Shown here one piece after another: positions 1 to 6,453 of a DNA stretch of 7,140 nt; position 1 is the first letter of the stretch, and every line of letters begins with the position of its first letter. This stretch comes from Actinomycetes bacterium. Its GTDB lineage: Bacteria > Actinomycetota > Actinomycetes > Mycobacteriales > Micromonosporaceae. The DNA lies in contig JAJYSW010000168.1 in the NCBI GenBank assembly GCA_021793335.1, positions 1 to 7,140 on the forward strand. The letters run 5' to 3'. Under the pieces are notes generated by a model, which was not told the DNA's origin, ran no database searches, and saw nothing but the letters and a program-made list of their open reading frames with translations. The position numbers and the translations under genes were made by a program.

Positions 1-409
1 CTGCGGCGGCGGTGAGGCCGAGACCGCGCTGCCACAGTCCCACATGTACGGCCCAGTCGTCGCGGCCGGCCTCGGAGTATTCGCGGGTGCCGTCGAGGGG
101 GTCGATGATCCAGACGCGGTCGGCCGCCAGGCGAGCGGTGCCGTCGCGGCCCGATTCGCCGCTGCCCTCTTCGGAGAGCACGGCGTCGTCGGGGCGGTCG
201 GCGGCCAGGCGGCCGCGGAGGTGATCGTCGGCCTCGGCGTCGCCGGCGGCCTTGAGGGCGCGGGAATCGTCGAAGCCGAGCCTGTCCCGGAGTCCGAGGA
301 GCAGCTCTCCTGCACCGGTGGCCAGTTCGGCCGCGAACGCCGTGTCCTGAGGCGAGGCGGCGTCCGGCGTGGCGGTGGGCGATCCGTCGTTCTCGGGGAC
401 CTCGGTCAT
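1..409 (-). CDS. cysQ: 3'(2'),5'-bisphosphate nucleotidase CysQ (inositol monophosphatase family), 5' part
   Basis: Cut off by the window's left edge: only the first 136 residues are present and the frame is open to base 1. CysQ enzymes are Mg2+-dependent, Li+-sensitive phosphatases of the cytoplasm that turn 3'-phosphoadenosine 5'-phosphate (PAP, left over from PAPS-using sulfotransferases or PAPS reductase) into AMP; mycobacterial CysQ also acts on inositol and fructose phosphates. The visible part carries the family's metal-binding signatures: LSEEG at about 78-82 and the motif WIIDPLDGTREYS at about 100-112 with Asp103 and Asp106, followed by GRDDWAVHVGLW. The wording is very close to what I remember of mycobacterial CysQ, which favours CysQ over a SuhB-type inositol monophosphatase. 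The first ~20 residues are a Pro/Ala/Thr-rich, probably disordered extension. ATG 409 has no Shine-Dalgarno but sits just below a good promoter, suggesting a leaderless message. It lies 81 bp beyond the stop of the glycosylphosphotransferase gene. Confidence 0.88.
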   Translation of the reverse strand, partial: MTEVPENDGSPTATPDAASPQDTAFAAELATGAGELLLGLRDRLGFDDSRALKAAGDAEADDHLRGRLAADRPDDAVLSEEGSGESGRDGTARLAADRVWIIDPLDGTREYSEAGRDDWAVHVGLWQRGLGLTAAA

Positions 410-416
410 GACCGGC

Positions 417-445
417 AGTCTACGCCGCGCCGCAATTCATTCCAA
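417..445 (-). promoter_or_regulatory. Candidate promoter of cysQ, leaderless type
   Basis: Read on the minus strand there is a -35-like TTGGAA (445-440), a 17-nt spacer and a -10-like TAGACT (422-417), then only 7 nt to the cysQ ATG at 409. Transcription starting 6-9 nt below the -10 would begin at or within two bases of the ATG. Leaderless mRNAs of this layout are common in actinobacteria, and the missing Shine-Dalgarno fits. The assignment rests on motif match and spacing only. Confidence 0.5.
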
Positions 446-473
446 ATGATGGGCCACGATATCTCATGGAATG
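438..473. repeat. 7-bp inverted repeat between the glycosylphosphotransferase gene and cysQ
   Basis: CATTCCA (438-444) is matched exactly by TGGAATG (467-473) across a 22-nt spacer that contains GATATC. The left arm overlaps the -35 hexamer of the proposed cysQ promoter, so it could be an operator. It could also form a weak A/T-containing hairpin 17 nt past the stop of the gene ending at 491. A repeat of this size and spacing can arise by chance. Confidence 0.3.
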
Positions 474-490
474 GAAGCTGCGCTCGGGTC

Positions 491-1984
<1,494 letters not shown>

Positions 1985-2057
1985 AACCGGTTAACGATCA
2001 TGACGACGAAGAGTGACGGCCAAGTCACTTTATGTCATCCAGTGCGGTGGCCCGGTC
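1985..2057 (-). promoter_or_regulatory. Gap before the glycosylphosphotransferase gene: dyad, weak -10 and six-codon upstream frame
   Basis: The 73-bp gap after pth holds a perfect dyad, AGTGAC (2012-2017) / GTCACT (2024-2029) with spacer GGCCAA, 29-46 nt past the pth stop. On the minus strand it could be a U-poor terminator for rplY-pth or an operator. CATAAA (2034-2029) resembles a -10 hexamer but has no matching -35. An AACCGGTT palindrome (1985-1992) touches the GTG start. A minus-strand ATG at 2001 opens a six-codon frame, MIVNRL, whose TGA (1983-1981) overlaps the GTG as GTGA, which could couple translation, but it has no clear ribosome binding site. Confidence 0.25.
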
Positions 2058-2645
2058 TCACTTCGCCGCGTTGAAAATGTTCTGAGCGGCCTCGACGCCC
2101 TTCTCGATGACGGCCTCGACGGCATCGGCGGCCAATTCGAGGTTCAAGTCCAGATCGGCCCGCTCGGCCTTCGCGAAGTCCTTGAGCACGTAGCCCGCCG
2201 CATCCTGACGGCCCGGCGGACGACCGATGCCGAATCGCACCCGCGCGTAGTCCTTGGACCCCAGGACTTTAGTGAGCGAACGCAGGCCATTGTGGCCGCC
2301 TTCACCACCGCCGCGTTTGACCCGCAGCTGCCCATACGGGATGTCCAGTTCATCGTGGACGGCGATCACCGACTCCGGTGCGATCCCGAAATACTGCGCG
2401 AGCGGACCCACCGACTCGCCCGAGAGGTTCATGAACGTCAACGGCTTGACGAGGATGACGCGAGGCCCGCCCACCCCCAGGCGGGTCTCGCAGACTTCGG
2501 CGCGGACCTTGCGGCTCACGGCGAAACGGCCGCCGACGCGCTGGGCGAGCACGTCGGCGACCATGAAACCGACGTTGTGACGGTTCGCAGCGTACTTCGG
2601 CCCGGGATTCCCCAGGCCGACCACGATGGTCGAGGAGTCGGTCAT
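2058..2645 (-). CDS. pth: Peptidyl-tRNA hydrolase (bacterial type, Pth)
   Basis: 195 residues, the normal length for a monomeric bacterial Pth. It hydrolyses the ester bond of peptidyl-tRNAs released from stalled ribosomes, returning tRNA to the cytoplasmic pool; it is generally essential. The whole active-site set is present: VGLGNPG with Asn13, NRHNVGF with catalytic His23, KPLTFMNLSG with Asn73, HDELDIPYG with Asp98, and GGGEGGHNGLRS with Asn119, followed by RFGIGRP. These line up with Asn10, His20, Asn68, Asp93 and Asn114 of the E. coli enzyme. The frame stays open further upstream, but ATG 2645 begins the conserved N-terminus and follows the rplY stop by 23 nt, so the upstream extension is rplY read out of frame. 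Purine-rich AAGAGACAGCAGG precedes the ATG as a modest ribosome binding region. Probably translated from the rplY-pth transcript. Confidence 0.97.
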   Translation of the reverse strand: MTDSSTIVVGLGNPGPKYAANRHNVGFMVADVLAQRVGGRFAVSRKVRAEVCETRLGVGGPRVILVKPLTFMNLSGESVGPLAQYFGIAPESVIAVHDELDIPYGQLRVKRGGGEGGHNGLRSLTKVLGSKDYARVRFGIGRPPGRQDAAGYVLKDFAKAERADLDLNLELAADAVEAVIEKGVEAAQNIFNAAK

Positions 2646-2668
2646 GTCCTGCTGTCTCTTCTGCGCGC

Positions 2669-3265
2669 CTACTCGGCGGCTTCGCCCTCTTCGTCTTCCT
2701 CGGTCTCTTCGACGACCTCGGCGCGCGGCACGGTGACGGAGGCCAGCACGACGTCGGGCTCGGTCAGGAGTGTGATGCCCTCGGGCACCTGGACCTCGGC
2801 GGCGGTACGCTGCGTGCCCACGGCCATGCCCTCGATGGAGACCTCGATGGTCTCGGGAATGCGGGTGGCCTCGGCCTCGACGGTGAGGTCGTCGATCTCG
2901 TAGACCACCAGACCGCCCTTCTCGGCCTCGCCCGTCCACAGGATCGGGATCTCGGTGATGATCTTCTCACCGTGGCGCACGGTCAGCAGGTCGGCGTGGA
3001 CGATGTCGTCCCGGATCGGGTCGCGCTGAATGTCCTTCGAAATGACCAGCTCGCGACTGCCGTCGGACACTTCGACCGAGATGAGCTGGTTGAGGCCGCC
3101 CTTGCGGATGATGGCGGCGAACTCCAACGACGGAAGAGAGATGTGGCGCGGCTTCGCACCGTGGCCGTAGACCACGGCCGGCACCTTTCCGGCCCGGCGT
3201 GTACGGCGCGCACCGCCCTTCCCGAAGTCAGTGCGGGGCTCTGCGCTGATACGAACTTCGGACAC
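2669..3265 (-). CDS. rplY: 50S ribosomal protein L25 / general stress protein CTC
   Basis: 198 residues: the long CTC/TL5 form, not the ~95-residue E. coli L25. It binds 5S rRNA in the central protuberance of the large subunit. The N-terminal L25 domain (about 3-95) has GKGGARRTRRAGKVPAVVYG and a region ending DPIRDDIVHADLL. The beta-rich C-terminal TL5/CTC domain follows (about 98-182, including VYEIDDLTVEAEATRIPETI and VPEGITLL). An acidic tail (EETEEDEEGEAAE) closes it, typical of actinobacterial versions. The frame is open for another 86 codons upstream, but GTG 3265 is chosen because the conserved sequence begins there and AGGGGAG lies 7 nt before it. pth follows after 23 nt, an arrangement conserved in actinobacteria. 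In Bacillus the homologue is stress-induced; whether that applies here is not visible. Confidence 0.96.
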   Translation of the reverse strand: MSEVRISAEPRTDFGKGGARRTRRAGKVPAVVYGHGAKPRHISLPSLEFAAIIRKGGLNQLISVEVSDGSRELVISKDIQRDPIRDDIVHADLLTVRHGEKIITEIPILWTGEAEKGGLVVYEIDDLTVEAEATRIPETIEVSIEGMAVGTQRTAAEVQVPEGITLLTEPDVVLASVTVPRAEVVEETEEDEEGEAAE

Positions 3266-3272
3266 GGAAATA

Positions 3273-3279
3273 CTCCCCT
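3273..3279 (-). promoter_or_regulatory. Shine-Dalgarno site that fixes the rplY start
   Basis: Minus-strand AGGGGAG, 7 nt ahead of GTG 3265. This is the best ribosome binding site in the window and decides between the GTG start and the longer open frame upstream. Confidence 0.8.
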
Positions 3280-3326
3280 GGTTCTCAGAAAATTTCGCGG
3301 CGCTCGACGCTCGGGTCGGCATCAGA

Positions 3327-3342
3327 AGGACAGAACAGTCCT
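3327..3342. repeat. Short dyad in the rplY leader
   Basis: AGGAC (3327-3331) and GTCCT (3338-3342) form a perfect 5-bp inverted repeat around AGAACA, 62 bp ahead of the rplY start. It could be an operator or a small leader hairpin. Dyads this short are expected by chance, so the call is weak. Confidence 0.2.
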
Positions 3343-3543
3343 GCGTTCGACCTACGCCTCTGCGTCGATAACGGCGCCCGTTTGGAAGACGCCCTCGCCG
3401 TCGGCAACCTGTCCAGGGTACTACGAGACTCCGCAGCGGCCGTCTACGGGAGCGCAGGTGTGATCTGTGGTGTACCTCTAGGACCTGTCTCAGCGCTCGG
3501 GACGAGGCGGTATCCGAGTCCATTCGTTCGTCGGCGAGGCGGA

Positions 3544-3578
3544 GGGCCTCCCAGACCCGGTGTCGGATCGGAGAGGCC
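3544..3578. repeat. Imperfect GC hairpin in the prs-rplY gap
   Basis: GGGCCTCC (3544-3551) pairs with GGAGAGGCC (3570-3578) with one bulged base, and the loop contains a further CCG/CGG pairing. On the minus strand it lies about 117-150 nt past the prs stop. It may be a second terminator-like structure or part of the rplY leader. There is no T-run. Confidence 0.2.
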
Positions 3579-3654
3579 CCGCGACGCGGCGAGCGGGCAC
3601 ACTGTCCGCCACCGCGAAGCGGCGAACGGTTCGGGTGGCAGTGGGCGCCGCCGG

Positions 3655-3676
3655 GGACGGGCCGGCAGCACCGTCC
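3655..3676 (-). terminator. Candidate prs terminator hairpin, no U-tract
   Basis: GGACGG (3655-3660) and CCGTCC (3671-3676) form a perfect 6-bp GC stem with a 10-nt loop. On the minus strand it begins 18 nt past the prs stop. A further CC/GG pairing is possible across a two-base bulge. No T-run follows, as is common for actinobacterial terminators, so it may be factor-dependent or only a 3'-end stabilising hairpin. Confidence 0.4.
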
Positions 3677-3694
3677 GGGGTGTTCGAGCAGACT

Positions 3695-4678
3695 CTAAGA
3701 GAGCCCGCCGAACAAGGTGGTGACCGAACCGTCGTTGAAGACCTCCCAGATGGCCTTGGCCACCAGCGGCGCGATCGACAGGACGGTGATCTTGTCCAGC
3801 GCGGCCACCTTGGGCGGCAGCGGCAGGGTGTTGGTGACGATGACCTCGGAGACGGGGGCCGCGGCCAACCGCTCGGCGGCCGGATCGGACATGATCCCGT
3901 GCGTGGTGGCGATGACGATGTCCTCGACGCCCTCGGCCCTGAGCAGCTCGGTCGTGGAGCAGATCGTGCCGGCGGTGTCGATCATGTCGTCGATGACCAA
4001 GCAGGTGCGGCCCTCGACCTCGCCGACGACCCTGTTGGCCACCACCTCATTGGGTTTGAGTGGATCGCGGGTCTTGTGCACGAACGCGATCGGGCAGCCG
4101 CCGAGTCGGTCCGACCAGCGCTCGGCCAAGCGCACCCGGCCGGTGTCCGGCGAGACGATGGCCATCTGGCGGTCGGCGTATTTCTCTTCGACATAGCGGG
4201 CGAGCGTGCCCATGGCGAACAGGTGGTCCACGGGACCGTCGAAGAAACCCTGGATCTGGGCGGTGTGGAGATCAACGGTGAGGATACGGTCAGCGCCGGC
4301 GCATTTGAGCAGGTCGGCCACGAGACGCGCCGATATGGGCTCGCGGCCGCGGTGCTTCTTGTCCTGGCGCGCATATGGATAGAACGGCAGGACGACTGTG
4401 ACCCGCTTGGCCGAACCGCGCTTGAGCGCGTCGATCATGATGAGCGTCTCCATGACCCACTCGTTGATCGGCACGGGCATGGACTGCACCACGAAGGCAT
4501 CGCAGCCGCGCACGGACTCCTGATAGCGGACGAACAGCTCCCCGTTCGCGAACGAATAGGCGCTCATGGGCGTCGGCGCGACACCCAAGTGTTTTCCTAT
4601 CTCCTCGGCCAGCTCCGGGTAACCGCGCCCGGAGAACAACATGAGCATCTTGGAATTGGAAGCGGACATGCTCGCCAT
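3695..4678 (-). CDS. prs: Ribose-phosphate diphosphokinase (PRPP synthetase, class I)
   Basis: 327 residues, within the usual 310-330. It makes 5-phosphoribosyl 1-diphosphate from ribose 5-phosphate and ATP for purine, pyrimidine, NAD, His and Trp synthesis, and in many actinobacteria for decaprenylphosphoryl arabinose. Two phosphoribosyltransferase-like halves are present. The first holds LMLFSGR near the start, FANGELFVRYQESVRGCD (about 43-60) and the ATP-binding flexible loop PYARQDKKHRGREPISARL (101-119). DLHTAQIQGFF (136-146) gives the metal-binding histidine, and VSPDTGRVRLAERWSDRLG (175-193) follows. The second has the PRPP-binding loop VIDDMIDTAGT (228-238) and THGIMSDPA. All signature residues look intact. 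ATG 4678 is preferred over the in-frame ATG 4669 because GGGGGA sits 9 nt before it. It starts 99 bp past the glmU stop, probably in one transcription unit, although a separate promoter is possible. Confidence 0.97.
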   Translation of the reverse strand: MASMSASNSKMLMLFSGRGYPELAEEIGKHLGVAPTPMSAYSFANGELFVRYQESVRGCDAFVVQSMPVPINEWVMETLIMIDALKRGSAKRVTVVLPFYPYARQDKKHRGREPISARLVADLLKCAGADRILTVDLHTAQIQGFFDGPVDHLFAMGTLARYVEEKYADRQMAIVSPDTGRVRLAERWSDRLGGCPIAFVHKTRDPLKPNEVVANRVVGEVEGRTCLVIDDMIDTAGTICSTTELLRAEGVEDIVIATTHGIMSDPAAERLAAAPVSEVIVTNTLPLPPKVAALDKITVLSIAPLVAKAIWEVFNDGSVTTLFGGLS

Positions 4679-4687
4679 GGCGTGGGA

Positions 4688-4693
4688 TCCCCC
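4688..4693 (-). promoter_or_regulatory. Shine-Dalgarno site favouring the prs start at 4678
   Basis: Minus-strand GGGGGA ends 9 nt before ATG 4678 and would be 18 nt before the alternative ATG at 4669, so it supports the longer start. It overlaps a GGGATCCC palindrome (4684-4691). Confidence 0.55.
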
Positions 4694-4714
4694 ATAGTCG
4701 TGACCTGAACCCTC

Positions 4715-4729
4715 GACACCTCAAGTGTC
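4715..4729. repeat. Small hairpin between glmU and prs
   Basis: GACAC (4715-4719) and GTGTC (4725-4729) form a perfect 5-bp stem with loop CTCAA. On the minus strand it lies about 48-62 nt past the glmU stop and 37 nt ahead of the prs start. It may be a processing or attenuation hairpin or an operator. It has no T-run, and chance occurrence is quite possible. Confidence 0.25.
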
Positions 4730-4777
4730 CCCTGCCCGAGGAATGCCCACGCGCACACGGGGGTGCTGAATGTGCCG

Positions 4778-6217
4778 TTACTCTCCGATTTCCCGGCGTT
4801 CGGCGATCGCCCGCCGGGCGGCCTCGTCGACGGCGGTGCCCGCCAACCGCTCGGCGACCCAGCCCTGCTTATTGGTCTGGCGGGCGCGCGCGATCGCCAG
4901 CTCGCCCGGGGCGACGTCCTCGGTGATGGTCGATCCGGCGGCCACGTAGGCGCCGTCGTCCACCTTCACGGGAGCGACCAGGGTCGAATTACAGCTGATG
5001 AAGGCGCCCGCGCCGACCTCGGTCCGCTGTTTGGATTCGCCGCTGTAATTGGCGACGATGACGCCGCAGCCGATATTGGCGCCCGCGCCGACGGCGGCGT
5101 CGCCGATGTAGGACAGGTGCGGGATCTTGGCGCCCGCGCCGATCTCGGCGTTCTTGGTCTCGGCGAAAGCGCCCACCTTGGAGCCCTCGGCGAGTTTGGA
5201 GGCCGGACGCAGGTGGGCGTACGGGCCGACCTTGGCGCCCTTGCCCACCGTGGCCTGGTCGGCGTGGCTGCGCACGACGGCGGCGTCGGCGCCGACGATC
5301 GTGTCGGTCAGGGTCGTGTCGGGGCCGATCTCGGACCCCGAATCGACGGCCGTGGCCCCCTTGAGCTGGCAGCCGGGGCGGATGAGCACGTCGGGACCGA
5401 CCTTGACGGTGGCATCGATCCAGGTGGTGGCGGGGTCCTCGATGGTGACGCCCGAGCGCATGAGGTCGGTGTTGATGCGCTCGCGGAGGATACGCCGCAG
5501 CTCGGCGAGTTGGGCGCGGTCGTTGCAGCCGAGGACCTCGGTGGGGTCCTCGCAGACGACGGCGCCGACCGGGCGACCGGCCTCGCGGGTGAGTTCGAGG
5601 ACGTCGGTGAGGTACTCCTCGCCCTGATCGTTGGCGGTGGTGATCTTCGCGAGCTGTTCGCGCAGGACGGCGACGTCGAAGGCGTAGGTACCGGAGTTGA
5701 TCTCGCGGATGGCCAGCTCCTCGGCCTCGGCGTCGCGGTGCTCGACGTTGCGTAGGACGGCCCCGTCCTCGGAGCGCACGATGCGCCCCAAGCCGTGGGG
5801 ATCGTCGACGACGGCGGTGAGCACGGTGGCGGCGTTCCCGGCCTTCTCGTGGGCCTCGACGAGCCGACTCAGGGTCTCGGGGCGCAGCAGCGGGGCGTCC
5901 CCGCAGGCGACGACGACGGTGCCGGTGAGGTCGGGCACGGCTTCAAGGGCGATGCGGACGGCGTGCCCGGTGCCCAATTGCTCGGCTTGGAGGACGGTCT
6001 CCACGTCAGGGGCCTGCGCTTCGAGGTGCGCGGTGACCTGGTCGGCGGCGGCGCCGATGACGACGATGCGGCGGTCGAGGTCGAGGGATTTGGTGCTGCG
6101 GAGCACGTGGCCGAGAAGAGTCCGCCCGAGGAGTTCGTGGAGGACCTTGTGCTTCGTGGATTTCATCCGAGTGCCGAGACCTGCGGCCAGGATGATCGCT
6201 GAACGCTCACTGCTCAT
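4778..6217 (-). CDS. glmU: Bifunctional N-acetylglucosamine-1-phosphate uridyltransferase / glucosamine-1-phosphate acetyltransferase
   Basis: 479 residues, against 456 in E. coli and about 495 in M. tuberculosis. It makes UDP-GlcNAc in two steps: acetylation of GlcN-1-P with acetyl-CoA, then uridyl transfer from UTP, feeding peptidoglycan and other glycans in the cytoplasm. The N-terminal pyrophosphorylase domain (about 4-235) shows LAAGLGTRMKS (10-20, with Arg17 and Lys24 downstream), QAEQLGTGHA (77-86), ACGDAPLL with metal-binding Asp107, and Asn232 in the CNDRAQL segment. The C-terminal left-handed beta-helix (about 257-450) has the hexapeptide rhythm, Arg337, Lys355, and catalytic His367 in PHLSYIGD, then an Asn390-Tyr391 acetyl-CoA loop. 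Asn390-Tyr391 are followed by Ser-Gly where E. coli and mycobacteria have Asp-Gly. ATG 6217 begins the conserved N-terminus; no Shine-Dalgarno precedes it. Confidence 0.97.
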   Translation of the reverse strand: MSSERSAIILAAGLGTRMKSTKHKVLHELLGRTLLGHVLRSTKSLDLDRRIVVIGAAADQVTAHLEAQAPDVETVLQAEQLGTGHAVRIALEAVPDLTGTVVVACGDAPLLRPETLSRLVEAHEKAGNAATVLTAVVDDPHGLGRIVRSEDGAVLRNVEHRDAEAEELAIREINSGTYAFDVAVLREQLAKITTANDQGEEYLTDVLELTREAGRPVGAVVCEDPTEVLGCNDRAQLAELRRILRERINTDLMRSGVTIEDPATTWIDATVKVGPDVLIRPGCQLKGATAVDSGSEIGPDTTLTDTIVGADAAVVRSHADQATVGKGAKVGPYAHLRPASKLAEGSKVGAFAETKNAEIGAGAKIPHLSYIGDAAVGAGANIGCGVIVANYSGESKQRTEVGAGAFISCNSTLVAPVKVDDGAYVAAGSTITEDVAPGELAIARARQTNKQGWVAERLAGTAVDEAARRAIAERREIGE

Positions 6218-6225
6218 GATGGGCC

Positions 6226-6231
6226 ATCGTA
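6226..6231 (-). promoter_or_regulatory. Candidate glmU -10 element, possibly leaderless
   Basis: Minus-strand TACGAT fits the TANNNT pattern of actinobacterial -10 boxes and lies 8 nt before ATG 6217, which would put the transcript start at or just before the ATG. The nearest -35-like hexamer, TTCACC (6251-6246), is only 14 nt away, shorter than ideal. The lack of a Shine-Dalgarno agrees with a leaderless start. Confidence 0.35.
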
Positions 6232-6275
6232 GTCGGTGACGAGCCGGTGAACGGCCTTGACCCGCCTCTGGGCAT

Positions 6276-6291
6276 TAACGACGAATCGTTA
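6276..6291. repeat. Perfect 6-4-6 dyad upstream of glmU
   Basis: TAACGA (6276-6281) and TCGTTA (6286-6291) flank CGAA. In minus-strand RNA this would be a six-pair stem capped by UUCG, a stable tetraloop sequence although not C-G closed. It lies 59 bp ahead of glmU, between it and tRNA-Gln, and is more A/T-rich than its surroundings. It may be an operator or a leader hairpin. Confidence 0.3.
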
Positions 6292-6324
6292 CCCTGAGGG
6301 GCATTTCGCCGCTTCCGCGATGCG

Positions 6325-6338
6325 CCGCCGAAAGGCGG
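6325..6338 (-). terminator. GC hairpin directly after tRNA-Gln
   Basis: On the minus strand CCGCC-TTTC-GGCGG forms a perfect 5-bp stem with a four-base loop, beginning one base after the encoded CCA of tRNA-Gln. The position suggests a tRNA terminator or a 3'-processing boundary. No T-run follows, so termination is unproven and read-through into glmU is possible. Confidence 0.4.
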
Positions 6339-6339
6339 A

Positions 6340-6414
6340 TGGCTGGCCCACCAGGACTCGAACCTGGAATGACTGAACCAAAATCAGTAGTGTTGCCGAT
6401 TACACCATGGGCCA
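6340..6414 (-). tRNA. tRNA-Gln, anticodon UUG
   Basis: 75 nt including an encoded 3' CCA. The cloverleaf is complete: a perfect 7-bp acceptor stem (TGGCCCA with TGGGCCA), discriminator G, a D-arm with stem GTGT/ACAC, and an anticodon stem ACTGA/TCAGT around the seven-base loop TTTTGGT, which places UUG at 34-36. A four-base variable loop follows, then a T-arm CCAGG/CCTGG around TTCGAGT. UUG reads CAA and, by wobble, CAG. It lies 39 bp past the membrane-protein gene; a -10-like TATCCT (6450-6445) is about 30 nt upstream but lacks a clear -35. A GC hairpin follows at once, then glmU. Confidence 0.97.
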
Positions 6415-6453
6415 TCGGGGCGCGCGTGCGGCGCGACCGGATCCAGGATAACG

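Larger units (their letters stand above)
3266..3694. other. 429-bp region without a credible gene between prs and rplY
   Basis: The longest non-coding stretch here. Open frames of 75-113 codons cross it on both strands, but they are Arg/Pro/Gly-rich, lack ribosome binding sites and look like nothing known, so I read them as GC-driven noise. It should hold the prs terminator and the rplY promoter. Dyads are seen at 3655-3676, 3544-3578, 3496-3518 and 3327-3342. I could not find a convincing -35/-10 pair on the minus strand. It does not fold as a tRNA, and I recognise no riboswitch. In Mycobacterium tuberculosis the lipoprotein gene lpqT lies between prsA and rplY; no remnant of it is visible here. 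Confidence 0.6.

Noticed and set aside
2646..2939. N-terminal extension of pth to a longer start
   Set aside because: The added residues are Arg/Gly/His-rich and are rplY read in another frame. Pth homology starts at ATG 2645.
3343..3360. Possible T-arm-like TTCGACC in the prs-rplY gap suggesting a second tRNA
   Set aside because: The flanking bases do not form a 5-bp T-stem, and no acceptor or anticodon arm can be built around it.
3266..3523. N-terminal extension of rplY
   Set aside because: No similarity to L25 upstream of GTG 3265, and the strong Shine-Dalgarno at 3273-3279 fixes the start.
3444..3671. 75-codon minus-strand frame in the prs-rplY gap
   Set aside because: Arg/Pro-rich, without a ribosome binding site or recognisable sequence. 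It is expected in a stretch of this GC content.
3560..4708. 382-codon plus-strand frame opposite prs
   Set aside because: Asp/Gly/His-rich antisense shadow of prs. The minus-strand protein has every PRPP synthetase signature.
4763..5755. 330-codon plus-strand frame opposite glmU with repeated Ala-Asp-Leu-Gly patterns
   Set aside because: The periodicity is the mirror image of the hexapeptide repeats of the GlmU beta-helix on the other strand, not a separate repeat protein.
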